64,000 bases of DNA from Coprococcus_C hominis. GTDB taxonomy: Bacteria; Bacillota; Clostridia; Lachnospirales; Lachnospiraceae. The notes under the pieces are model-generated. The model ran no database searches. It saw only the letters and a list, made by a program, of their open reading frames with translations, and was not told where the DNA came from. Positions 8,307 to 15,704 of this stretch are shown piece by piece (position 1 is the first letter of the stretch; the number at the start of each line of letters is the position of its first letter). The stretch lies in assembly GCF_020687505.1 (NCBI RefSeq), contig NZ_JAJEQT010000003.1. One strand, 5' to 3'. Both the position numbers and the translations under genes were made by a program.

Positions 8307-9666
8307 CAACGATGACACCACCAGTCACATAATCCTGATCGCTTATGCTAAGTCCATCAACCATGATACCAATGCTTTCGCCGAGGGTAGATTCCGTGAC
8401 ATCCTGACGGAGCTGCTCCATGCGGCTGATCGTGCCTTCTACAACCTTTCCGTTTGTGAGCTGTACATAGACAGGATCGCCTGTCTTGAATACGCCCTTA
8501 TTGGTTGTGCCATTTAAGACGAGCGTATCTTCGCCGCCGAGCTGGAAGCAGTCGGTGATTGCCATATAGACATCATTTGCAGCTTCACTGAAATCACGGT
8601 CAACATCCACATAGTTGGAAGAATCAGTTGTGCTTTCCGTTGTTTCAGCGTCGGTTGCCGATGCATTTCCTTTGGCAGAATTAACGAGCTCCACGATCTT
8701 CTCGTCTGCGGTTAAATATTCGACATCGCCGAACAAAGCCGTTTTCTCTGCCATTAGTTCTTTCACGATGTTTGTTCCATAGCGACCATCAAAGGTGTCT
8801 AAGAAATAGTCTTCCAGGGTTCCTTTCTGGATTGGAACGTATGTAAATCCAACTTCATTCTCCGGAGATACGTAATATCCGCTTGTCTCACTGTAACGAA
8901 AAGTGTCAAAGAAGTCTACCGCAATTCCAAAATCTTCAAATTGCCAGCCAATGTACATTAGATATGATGAGAACTGGTCATCCGATTTTTCCGGATGCAG
9001 GAACGTGTCAACAAAGTACTGGGTATTTTCTTCGACGGACTTTTCTGCATCATAGTCGTTGCTGAAACAGATATAATTTGGGGCACCAAACATGGTTGTC
9101 AGCATATCCATATAGATATATGCAGGATTCGGATCGTCGTAAAAGTTGTAGACGTCGTTGTAAGAATCCTCGGAAACCCCGAAAGCATCGTAATCTAAAT
9201 ATGTACTTAACAGTGACCAGAGATTCTTGTCAAGGGCTTCGTCAATGGTCATATCGTCTTCTTCTATCAACAGCTGGGGAAGGGAGTGATTATCCTCATA
9301 AAAAGATACGGAATATGCGGATTCATCCAGTGCATCCGTAAGTGGCACGCCGGATGTGCTGTAAGATATGTTAAAAAGCGTATCCGTCGTAACCGGGAAT
9401 GTCATTCCGTACAGACCGGCACCCTCAGGTAATTCCAATGTCTCTTCATCGGAAAGCGCACGGCTGAACACCCATGGACAGATGGTGTAGTCGATCGTAC
9501 CGGCTGCTGTTTCGCTTCCGGAATTATCGGAACTGCTTTCGCTTGTTACTGCCGGAACAGGAGTGTCCGACGTGGTATCTTCTTTCTTGCCACAACCGGT
9601 TGTCAGTGTAAGGGCGGCTGCCAGTGACAGTCCAAGTGCCAGTGCCTTTGTAAATTTTTTCTTCAT
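8299..9666 (-). CDS. lipoprotein with a C-terminal EF-Tu domain-2-like barrel, function unknown
   Basis: A 455-residue protein. The start at 9666 is chosen because it follows GGAGAG and opens with a lipoprotein signal (basic MKKKF, hydrophobic run, lipobox LTTGC). An acidic Ser/Thr-rich linker follows, then a long unrecognised middle. The last ~70 residues (KTGDPVYVQLTNGKVVEGT, later TLGESIGIMVDGL and YVTGGVIVV) resemble the beta-barrel domain 2 of translational GTPases, without any GTPase domain. It is exported and lipid-anchored by inference. It is transcribed against the cobalamin operon and overlaps the cobS end by 8 bases. A direct role in B12 metabolism is not shown. Confidence 0.82.
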   Translation of the reverse strand: MKKKFTKALALGLSLAAALTLTTGCGKKEDTTSDTPVPAVTSESSSDNSGSETAAGTIDYTICPWVFSRALSDEETLELPEGAGLYGMTFPVTTDTLFNISYSTSGVPLTDALDESAYSVSFYEDNHSLPQLLIEEDDMTIDEALDKNLWSLLSTYLDYDAFGVSEDSYNDVYNFYDDPNPAYIYMDMLTTMFGAPNYICFSNDYDAEKSVEENTQYFVDTFLHPEKSDDQFSSYLMYIGWQFEDFGIAVDFFDTFRYSETSGYYVSPENEVGFTYVPIQKGTLEDYFLDTFDGRYGTNIVKELMAEKTALFGDVEYLTADEKIVELVNSAKGNASATDAETTESTTDSSNYVDVDRDFSEAANDVYMAITDCFQLGGEDTLVLNGTTNKGVFKTGDPVYVQLTNGKVVEGTISRMEQLRQDVTESTLGESIGIMVDGLSISDQDYVTGGVIVVK

Positions 9667-9962
9667 TTTGATAGTCTCTCCTTTAAGTAAATATTTGATT
9701 TCATTTATAACAAGACACGCGTTATGCGCAGACAGAATCGTCTGCTGCCCATAATCATGTATTGAATATAAATGATACGGAACAAATTTGAAATCCGTCC
9801 GTTCAATATATAGACGGACGAACAGGAGAAAAGGTTGGGAAAAATAAAAAAATTTATGCAATATGAAAATGTATCTTGCAGAAAAAGTATAAAGAAGTAT
9901 AAAATAATCGAAAAAGTATAAAAAGGTATAAAGAAATATAAAAAGTATAAAGAGGGAACGCT
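9667..9962. other. divergent intergenic region with phased AT repeats
   Basis: A 296-base AT-rich gap between the lipoprotein gene (leftward) and the CobU-like gene (rightward). It holds two short inverted repeats (CAGAC/GTCTG near 9730 and GTCCGT/ACGGAC near 9797-9819) and, next to the rightward gene, the phased GTATAAA heptamers listed separately. No cobalamin riboswitch (B12 box) was found. Confidence 0.6.
9881..9951 (+). repeat. helically phased GTATAAA repeats upstream of the CobU-like gene
   Basis: Six copies of GTATAAA (one is ATATAAA) start at 9887, 9897, 9916, 9926, 9936 and 9945, spaced about 10, 19, 10, 10 and 9 bases, all on one helical face. They end 11 bases before the ATG at 9963. 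They may be curved DNA, a multi-site operator or expanded -10-like elements. Confidence 0.75.
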
Positions 9963-10310
9963 ATGATCTTAATAATCGGTGGTGCATACCAGGGAAAGTT
10001 CGAGTATGCCAAGGCAAATTTCAAAGAAGGACATCAGATCATCAATAATTTTCATAAATATGTGCGGAAGACGATGCAGCAGGGCAAAGATCCGGAGCTG
10101 GAGGCAAAGCAGCTTATGAACAAAGCGGTTCTTGCGGGAAATGCAGACAAGCTCGTCTTGGTCAGCGATGAGGTCGGAAGCGGCATTGTGCCGATTGATG
10201 CATTTGAACGGGAGTTTCGCGAGAAGAACGGGCGCGTGAATTGCTATCTGGCAAGCCAGGCGGAGCAGGTTATCCGCGTGACGGCAGGAATCGGAACGAG
10301 GATTAAGTGA
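9963..10310 (+). CDS. minimal CobU-like protein
   Basis: 115 residues. The C-terminal half (DEVGSGIVPIDAFEREFREK then GRVNCYLASQAEQVIRVTAG) matches the end of CobU enzymes. The N-terminus keeps a P-loop-like GGAYQGKF, but the Ser/Thr after Lys is replaced by Phe. The middle, including the guanylylated-histidine region, is missing. It is therefore unlikely to be a full kinase/guanylyltransferase; a canonical CobU is encoded at 6656. It is followed after one base by a cobC-like phosphatase and then cbiB, so it belongs to a cobalamin sub-operon. The start is supported by AGAGGGAA. It could be a nucleotide-binding accessory protein or a relic kept by context. Confidence 0.8.
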   Translation: MILIIGGAYQGKFEYAKANFKEGHQIINNFHKYVRKTMQQGKDPELEAKQLMNKAVLAGNADKLVLVSDEVGSGIVPIDAFEREFREKNGRVNCYLASQAEQVIRVTAGIGTRIK

Positions 10311-10311
10311 T

Positions 10312-11100
10312 ATGAAAGCAAAAATTGTATTAATCCGTCATGGCATGACGCAGGGAAATCAAGAACATCGGTATGTCGGTACGACGGATGAAGGACTGCT
10401 TCCGGAGAGCGTGGAAGATCTGCGAGGTATGCAGGAGTTCTGGCAGAAACAGGTGCCGATGAATGGTAGAACCGTGGCAGATAGTGTACATGACGAAATC
10501 GAAATTGTACAGGGGAAAATCACATGTGAGCAGTATAGTGAAAAAAACGAAAACAAAAATCAGGTTGTCTACGTCAGCCCGTATCTGCGCGCAATGCAGA
10601 CGGCGGATATTCTGTTCCCGGATGCAGGAAAGGTGGAAATCCCGGAGCTTGCAGAGTGCCGGTTCGGTGAATTCGAATACAAGAATTATGCGGAATTAAA
10701 TGGCAATCCCGATTACCAGCGCTACATCGACAGTGGCGGCACGACGGCGTTTCCGGGCGGCGAGACGAAAGCGGGGTTTACAGACCGTGTGATGCGGGGA
10801 TTTGAGAAGGTGTTTGTGGATGCGGAAAGCAGGGAAGGACAAAAACGGTTACGATGTGACGTTTCATCGAGAATAGAGACGGCGCACACATCCCTGTCAG
10901 ACACGATCATTATCGTCGCACACGGAGGTACGATCATGGCACTGATGGATCAGTTGTCAGAGCCACACAAGGATTATTTTGACTGGCAGCTGAAGCCGGG
11001 CGAGGGAATTGCAGGATGGTTAGAAGTGACAGCGGATGGGATGCAGATTGTATCTTATGAGAAAATGAAATTGCCACAGGGTATGAAAAACGGTGTCTGA
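10312..11100 (+). CDS. cobC: histidine phosphatase family protein, probable alpha-ribazole-phosphate phosphatase
   Basis: 262 residues of the phosphoglycerate-mutase-like superfamily. The LIRHGMTQGNQEHRYVG segment near the N-terminus has the phosphorylated histidine (residue about 9), and IIVAHGGTIMALMDQL carries the second catalytic histidine. By context (CobU-like before, cbiB after) it probably dephosphorylates alpha-ribazole phosphate or cobalamin phosphate. It is longer than the usual ~200-residue CobC: there is an insertion around residues 45-80 (EIEIVQGKITCEQYSEKNEN) and a longer C-terminus. The start lies one base after the preceding stop. Substrate is inferred from neighbours only. 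Confidence 0.82.
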   Translation: MKAKIVLIRHGMTQGNQEHRYVGTTDEGLLPESVEDLRGMQEFWQKQVPMNGRTVADSVHDEIEIVQGKITCEQYSEKNENKNQVVYVSPYLRAMQTADILFPDAGKVEIPELAECRFGEFEYKNYAELNGNPDYQRYIDSGGTTAFPGGETKAGFTDRVMRGFEKVFVDAESREGQKRLRCDVSSRIETAHTSLSDTIIIVAHGGTIMALMDQLSEPHKDYFDWQLKPGEGIAGWLEVTADGMQIVSYEKMKLPQGMKNGV

Positions 11101-11216
11101 TGCTATGAAATAGATGTGATAGAGACACTATGTAAAGGCAAGGTCGTGTGAGGTATGTCAGGTAACTAACAGTACGGAATACAAATATGCAATGCAGCGA
11201 TGAAAGGAAATGTAAA

Positions 11217-12212
11217 GTGACCGTGTTACAGGAACGAATATTTATCATTATAATTGCATGTCTGCTTGATCTGGTATTCGGCGATCCACACTGGCTGTGG
11301 CACCCGGTACAGGGGATGGGCTGGCTGATCGACCATGTGGAGGCGTGGATGCGCAAGCGGTTTCGGATACGGGAAGATCGCGACGCGGATATCCGTAAAA
11401 AACAGGTGACAGGAACATTTACAGTTGTGATCGTGATAACGGTGTCGCTGCTTGTGGCGGCAGGAATCCTATATGGGTGCAACCGGATTCATCATACGTT
11501 GTATCTGGTTGTGGCAATCTGGATGTCATACCAGATGCTGGCAGCCTGCTCGCTTCGTCGGGAGAGTATGAAGGTGTGCAAGGCACTTGAAGCCGGGGAT
11601 GTGGAACAGGCGAGAACGGCGGTATCCATGATCGTCGGCAGAGATACAGCATCGCTCACTGAGGAAGGCATCGCGAAGGCCGCGGTGGAAACGGTCGCTG
11701 AAAATACGTCGGACGGCGTGATCGCCCCGCTTTTTTATATGTTTTTGTTCGGACCGGTCGGTGCGTGGGTGTACAAAGCAATTAATACGATGGACTCCAT
11801 GCTTGGATATAAGAACGACAAATACCGGTATTTTGGAACGTGTGCGGCGCGTGTGGACGATGTCGTGAATTTCATTCCGGCACGACTTTCCGCGTGGCTG
11901 ATGGTTGGTGCGGCAGGCATTTTGGGTATGGATATGGCTGGCGCGGCACGGATTCATTTGCGGGATCGACGAAACCATGCAAGTCCGAACTCCGCACAGA
12001 CGGAATCGGCGTGTGCGGGTGCGCTTGGATTGCAGCTTGCCGGAAATGCATATTATTTTGGAAAGCTATATGAGAAACCAACGATTGGCGATGTGAAAAG
12101 GCAGATCGAGCCGAAGGATATCCGCCGGGCAAACCGGTTGATGTACGGAACCGCAGTGTTGATGGTGATCGTGGGGGTCGGCGTGCTGATCGGATGCGGA
12201 TGTTTCGTGTAG
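11217..12212 (+). CDS. cbiB: adenosylcobinamide-phosphate synthase
   Basis: A 331-residue polytopic membrane protein that attaches aminopropanol (phosphate) to adenosylcobyrate. Conserved features: the N-terminal LDLVFGDPHWLWHPVQ motif, VETVAENTSDGVIAPLFY, and KAINTMDSMLGYKND followed by ARVDDVVNFIPARLSA. The GTG at 11217 is preferred because AAAGGA lies 9 bases upstream and it gives the usual short N-terminus; an in-frame ATG at 11187 has no ribosome site. Its TAG stop (12210-12212) is the first part of the PerR-like operator of the next gene. The aminopropanol donor would come from CobD encoded at 29431. Confidence 0.92.
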   Translation: MTVLQERIFIIIIACLLDLVFGDPHWLWHPVQGMGWLIDHVEAWMRKRFRIREDRDADIRKKQVTGTFTVVIVITVSLLVAAGILYGCNRIHHTLYLVVAIWMSYQMLAACSLRRESMKVCKALEAGDVEQARTAVSMIVGRDTASLTEEGIAKAAVETVAENTSDGVIAPLFYMFLFGPVGAWVYKAINTMDSMLGYKNDKYRYFGTCAARVDDVVNFIPARLSAWLMVGAAGILGMDMAGAARIHLRDRRNHASPNSAQTESACAGALGLQLAGNAYYFGKLYEKPTIGDVKRQIEPKDIRRANRLMYGTAVLMVIVGVGVLIGCGCFV

Positions 12213-12224
12213 TAATAATTACTA
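12210..12224 (+). promoter_or_regulatory. PerR/Fur-like 7-1-7 operator
   Basis: TAGTAATAATTACTA is a perfect 7-1-7 palindrome. It matches the PerR consensus TTATAATnATTATAA at 10 of the 14 non-central positions. It ends 8 bases before the -35 box of the rubrerythrin-fusion promoter and overlaps the cbiB stop. Rubrerythrins are known PerR targets in Clostridia, so peroxide control is a reasonable inference. Confidence 0.6.
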
Positions 12225-12232
12225 TTATTATA

Positions 12233-12261
12233 TTGACAATAGAATAAAAGAGAGATACAAT
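12233..12261 (+). promoter_or_regulatory. sigma-A type promoter of the rubrerythrin fusion gene
   Basis: A perfect -35 TTGACA (12233-12238), 17-base spacer and -10 TACAAT (12256-12261). It lies about 105 bases upstream of the ATG, leaving a leader with no recognised riboswitch. Confidence 0.8.
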
Positions 12262-12366
12262 CCTTATTAAGAATAGTATGAATTTATAACACTCATGGAA
12301 TTGAATTTTTGATTTCATTTAAAGGCATTTGCCCGAAATGCAGGGACAAGGTAAAGGAGGAAAAAT

Positions 12367-13548
12367 ATGGATAGGAAAGCAATGTATAAATTGAGTTATG
12401 GACTGTTTATATTGACCGCTAAAGAAGCAGAAAAAGATAACGGATGTATCATTAATACAGCCATTCAGGCAGCTTCGGAACCAAACCAGTTAAGTATCTG
12501 TGTAAATAAGGCAAATTATACGCATGATATGATTCAAAGAACCGGGAAATTTACTGTATCAGTCTTAAGTCAGAATGCAGAGTTTGAATTGTTCAAACAT
12601 TTTGGCTTCCAATCAGGAAGAGACACCAATAAGTTTGAAGCATTTGAGCAGTGTGCCAGGGGCACAAATGGTATTTATTATATTACAGAAGGTACAAATG
12701 CATACATTTCTGTGACAGTTACTAAAACAGAGGACTTAGGTTCACATACGATGTTTATCGGTGAGATAACCGATATGGAAGTTTTAAGCAATGTTCCTTC
12801 AGTAACATATGATTATTATCAGTATAATATTAAGCCTAAGCCACAGGAGGTTGGAAAAACAGAGGACGGTCAGACAATATGGCGTTGCAGAATTTGCGGA
12901 TATGAATATGTAGGCGAGGAATTACCAGATGACTTTATATGTCCTTTGTGCAAGCACCCGGCATCAGATTTTGAAAAAGTAGTAAAGAAAACGGAGGTAA
13001 AAGAGATGGCAGCAAACAAATATGCAGGAACACAGACAGAGAAGAATTTACAGGAGGCATTTGCAGGGGAATCACAGGCAAGAAATAAGTATACCTATTT
13101 TGCTTCTGTAGCGAAAAAGGAAGGTTACGAGCAGATGTCAGCATTGTTTTTAAAGACTGCAGATAATGAGAAAGAACATGCAAAGATGTGGTTCAAGGAA
13201 TTAGCAGGAATTGGTGATACAAAGGAAAACCTGGCGGCAGCTGCGGAAGGCGAGAATTATGAGTGGACAGATATGTATGAAGGCTTTGCGAAAACAGCCG
13301 AAGAAGAAGGGTTCCCTGAACTTGCAGCCAAATTCAGAGCAGTAGGAGAAATTGAGAAGCATCACGAGGAGAGATATCGTGCACTTCTTAAGAATATTGA
13401 AACTGCACAGGTATTTGAAAAGAGTGAAGTCAAAGTATGGGAATGCCGTAACTGCGGACATATCGTGGTAGGAACAAAGGCTCCTGAGGTATGTCCAGTA
13501 TGTAATCATCCACAGAGCTATTTTGAAGTACATGAAGAAAACTATTAA
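12367..13548 (+). CDS. flavin reductase-like / rubredoxin / rubrerythrin fusion protein
   Basis: 393 residues in four parts. Residues 1-160 are an FMN-binding flavin reductase-like domain. Residues ~170-206 are a rubredoxin (CRIC then CPLC). Residues ~214-350 are a ferritin-like rubrerythrin diiron domain, with helices such as EAFAGESQARNKYTYFA, DNEKEHAKMW and EIEKHHEERY. Residues ~357-393 are a second rubredoxin-like centre (CRNC, CPVC). Such proteins pass electrons from reduced flavin through rubredoxin iron to a diiron peroxidase that detoxifies peroxide in anaerobes. The fusion puts reductase, carrier and peroxidase in one chain. AAAGGAGG precedes the ATG, and a PerR-like box and strong promoter lie upstream. 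Confidence 0.92.
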   Translation: MDRKAMYKLSYGLFILTAKEAEKDNGCIINTAIQAASEPNQLSICVNKANYTHDMIQRTGKFTVSVLSQNAEFELFKHFGFQSGRDTNKFEAFEQCARGTNGIYYITEGTNAYISVTVTKTEDLGSHTMFIGEITDMEVLSNVPSVTYDYYQYNIKPKPQEVGKTEDGQTIWRCRICGYEYVGEELPDDFICPLCKHPASDFEKVVKKTEVKEMAANKYAGTQTEKNLQEAFAGESQARNKYTYFASVAKKEGYEQMSALFLKTADNEKEHAKMWFKELAGIGDTKENLAAAAEGENYEWTDMYEGFAKTAEEEGFPELAAKFRAVGEIEKHHEERYRALLKNIETAQVFEKSEVKVWECRNCGHIVVGTKAPEVCPVCNHPQSYFEVHEENY

Positions 13549-13631
13549 GGATATAAAAGCATGGAAGTAAAGTATTATATATGTATAGAACAGGTTAATA
13601 AAACAAATAAAACAGAAAGTAGGATTAATTT

Positions 13632-14030
13632 ATGTATGAAATGAAACCAGAATATTATATCGGCATAGATATGATAGACGAAGAACACAAGCAGTTATTT
13701 AAATATGCAGATGAGGCATATGAACTGCTTCATGATGAGTTTACACCGGATAAATATGATAGGATTGATATAATATTAGAAAATCTCCGAAATTATACAG
13801 TAAAACACTTTAGTGATGAAGAGCAGTATATGGAATCTATTAATTATAAGAAGATATTTACACAGAAAGTTCAACATCAGGAATTTATACATAAGCTTGA
13901 TGAATTTATGGAACACCACAATGATGAGGTAGAAGATCAAGATGAACAGATTATGGAAATTTTAAAATATCTCACAGAGTGGTTGGTTAATCACATTCTG
14001 TATGTCGATGGTCAAATTCCAAAAGGCTGA
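13632..14030 (+). CDS. bacteriohemerythrin
   Basis: 132 residues with the hemerythrin iron-ligand pattern: IDEEHKQLF, HFSDEEQYM, HQEFIHKLDEF and a final WLVNHILYVDGQI. It binds a diiron centre and oxygen. Next to the rubrerythrin fusion it fits oxygen or peroxide handling in an anaerobe. It is 83 bases downstream of that gene and followed by a terminator, so the two may be co-transcribed. The ribosome site is weak. Confidence 0.93.
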   Translation: MYEMKPEYYIGIDMIDEEHKQLFKYADEAYELLHDEFTPDKYDRIDIILENLRNYTVKHFSDEEQYMESINYKKIFTQKVQHQEFIHKLDEFMEHHNDEVEDQDEQIMEILKYLTEWLVNHILYVDGQIPKG

Positions 14031-14042
14031 TATAGTAAGAAA

Positions 14043-14074
14043 GGCTGTTATTTCTAGTGAGTAGCAGCTTTTTT
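14043..14074 (+). terminator. intrinsic terminator after hemerythrin
   Basis: GCTGTTATT (14044-14052) pairs with AGTAGCAGC (14060-14068) including two G-U pairs; the loop is 7 bases and a run of six T follows. It marks the left border of the accessory island. Confidence 0.7.
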
Positions 14075-14146
14075 CTACGAATAGTCAAATTATTTATTCT
14101 TGAACATTCATGCTTTTAAATTCAATTCATTTAATTTAAGATGCAG
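14072..14146 (+). repeat. 75-bp direct repeat, left flank of the PD-(D/E)XK module (copy 1)
   Basis: Identical over 75 bases to 15555-15629. In copy 2 this sequence leads into the full nuclease gene. In copy 1 it is joined at a TGCAG microhomology directly to the last ~160 bases of the same gene. Confidence 0.9.
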
Positions 14147-14302
14147 AAGAACAAAACACTTGACCAGATCGCAGATGAACTTGAAGAATCCATTGAAATA
14201 ATCCAGCCAATTTACGATATCGTGAAGAAACATGCACCAGAATATGATGTAGATGCAATTACAACGGAAGTGCTGGAAGCACGGGAAAATGAAAAAGCAT
14301 AA
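14141..14302 (+). pseudogene. deletion scar of a PD-(D/E)XK nuclease family gene (C-terminal 53 codons)
   Basis: 14142-14302 aligns without gaps to 16537-16697, the 3' end of the intact gene at 15705, with 10 differences in 161 bases. Upstream flank and gene end are fused at TGCAG, so nearly all of the coding sequence (about 280 codons) was lost. The junction creates an in-frame ATG, giving an open 53-residue frame beginning MQKNKTLDQIADELEES, but no convincing ribosome site. Most likely not a functional gene. Confidence 0.85.
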
Positions 14303-14323
14303 ATCGTTAGGGGAGGAAACGTT

Positions 14324-14857
14324 ATGAATGTTATAGAGGCTATTCATTACAGACATAGTTACAGGGGGAAATATAAGGATATTCCCGTACCAAAGGAAGA
14401 TTTAATAAAAATCATGCAAGCTGGACTTGATGCTCCGTCCGGATGCAACAAACAGACTACATCACTGATTGCTGTTGATAATCCTGATGTACTGAAACAA
14501 CTCCATAGCGTGATAGAACCACCTGTTGGAGAAACTGCTCCCGCTGCTATCTGCGTTTTGACACAGAGAGTCAATGCTTATCGGGATAAATGTTTCGCCG
14601 TGCAGGATTATTCCGCTGCGATTCAGAATATGCTGCTTGCAATTGTGGAGCTTGGTTATCAAAGTTGTTGGTATGAAGGACATATTACCGATGATGACAA
14701 GATCTGTGATAAAATGGCACAGATACTAAATGTGCCTGAAGACTATGAGTTGGTCTGTTTTTTGCCTGTAGGTATAGCAGAAAGCAATCCGATACATCCT
14801 CAAAAGAAAACATTTGAAGAAAGAGCGTGGTTTAATTCATACAATCAGAGTAACTAA
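14324..14857 (+). CDS. nitroreductase family protein
   Basis: 177 residues with the nitroreductase N-terminus (AIHYRHSYRGKYKD), the FMN-binding APSGCNKQT segment near residue 31, and a central AIQNMLLAIVELGYQSCW segment followed by a short C-terminal domain. These FMN flavoproteins reduce nitro compounds, quinones or flavins with NAD(P)H; the substrate is unknown here. GGGGAGG precedes the ATG at good spacing. First intact gene of the accessory island. Its TAA stop is the first base triplet of the 28-bp junction sequence that also carries the ribosome site of the next gene. Confidence 0.88.
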   Translation: MNVIEAIHYRHSYRGKYKDIPVPKEDLIKIMQAGLDAPSGCNKQTTSLIAVDNPDVLKQLHSVIEPPVGETAPAAICVLTQRVNAYRDKCFAVQDYSAAIQNMLLAIVELGYQSCWYEGHITDDDKICDKMAQILNVPEDYELVCFLPVGIAESNPIHPQKKTFEERAWFNSYNQSN

Positions 14858-14882
14858 TAACTTCCGGGTTATGAGGATAAAA
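14855..14882 (+). repeat. 28-bp GNAT-junction sequence, copy 1
   Basis: Begins at the TAA of the nitroreductase gene and ends 2 bases before the GNAT ATG, with GAGG as ribosome site. It matches copies at 18215-18242 and 22675-22702, with at most a few differences among the 28 positions. Confidence 0.85.
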
Positions 14883-14883
14883 G

Positions 14884-15327
14884 ATGAAAATTATAGAGAT
14901 CACAGAAAATAAAAAACAATATCTTGATTTGCTCTTATTGGCAGATGAGCAGGAAAATATGATAGACCGCTATCTTAATAAAGGCTGGATGTATGTGCTA
15001 GATGATAATGGGATTAAATGTGAGTGCGTCGTTACCAATGAAGGAAATGGAGTGCTTGAATTAAAGAACATTGCAACTGCTCCAGAATATCAAGGGAAAG
15101 GATATGCAAAAACCCTGATTGATTTTATTGTTGAGAAATACGGAGAGCAATATGACATTCTGCAGGTAGGAACAGGAGATAGCCCACTTACAATACCATT
15201 TTATGAAAAATGTGGTTTTGTCCGTTCACATATTATTCCCCATTTTTTTACAGATAATTACGATCATCCAATATACGAAGATGGAGTACAATTGGTAGAT
15301 ATGGTATATTTGCAAAGAAAGCTATAA
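14884..15327 (+). CDS. GNAT family N-acetyltransferase
   Basis: 147 residues with the acetyl-CoA-binding motif QGKGYAKTLIDFI (about residues 69-81) preceded by a beta strand LELKNIATAPEY, and the C-terminal IPFYEKCGFVRSH segment usual for GNAT enzymes. Acceptor unknown. GAGG within the 28-bp junction supplies the ribosome site. Unlike the remnants at 18240 and 22704, this GNAT is a different subfamily despite the same junction upstream. Confidence 0.88.
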   Translation: MKIIEITENKKQYLDLLLLADEQENMIDRYLNKGWMYVLDDNGIKCECVVTNEGNGVLELKNIATAPEYQGKGYAKTLIDFIVEKYGEQYDILQVGTGDSPLTIPFYEKCGFVRSHIIPHFFTDNYDHPIYEDGVQLVDMVYLQRKL

Positions 15328-15349
15328 AGAAACATGTTCTAATAATCCG

Positions 15350-15550
15350 TTGATATTTTCAAATTGCGGTGGGTATACATATGCACATACCTATATTGAG
15401 TACATAGAAACAACCTATGGCTGGAATGCTGTTTTGATCATTATACAGAGCGGGGATTATGAAGCGTTTTTGAAAAAGTCCTTGACGCTTCAGTTCGATT
15501 ATGCTAGTCTACTACCAAAGCATAAGTTTCATATAGTAGCTGCAAGATAG
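15350..15550 (+). pseudogene. C-terminal fragment, possibly of a peptidase-like protein
   Basis: An open frame of 66 residues beginning at TTG without ribosome site. It reads GYTYAHTYIEYIETTYGWN then a hydrophobic VLIIIQSGDYEAFLKKS, reminiscent of the C-terminal helices of metallopeptidase-MA-like proteins, but no zinc motif is present. With no start signal and no full domain it is best taken as a gene remnant. The identification is weak. Confidence 0.4.
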
Positions 15551-15554
15551 CTGC

Positions 15555-15629
15555 TTTCTACGAATAGTCAAATTATTTATTCTTGAACATTCATGCTTTT
15601 AAATTCAATTCATTTAATTTAAGATGCAG
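15555..15629 (+). repeat. 75-bp direct repeat (copy 2), leader of the nuclease gene
   Basis: Identical to 14072-14146. In this copy it is followed by a further ~75-base leader and the intact gene at 15705. Confidence 0.9.
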
Positions 15630-15704
15630 GGGTATTCAAGGAAGGTAGTTTAAGTCTATGTTTGCAGATGGATTTCTCCTGCGCAAGCCAAAGGAGGACG
15701 AAAT

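Noticed and set aside
9881..9951. Replication origin iterons
   Set aside because: The repeats are short AT heptamers without DnaA boxes or a rep or dnaA gene nearby.
9667..9962. Cobalamin riboswitch upstream of the second cobalamin sub-operon
   Set aside because: No B12-box-like GCCACTG core or the long conserved fold could be found here or in other intergenic gaps of the window. One may lie upstream of base 1.
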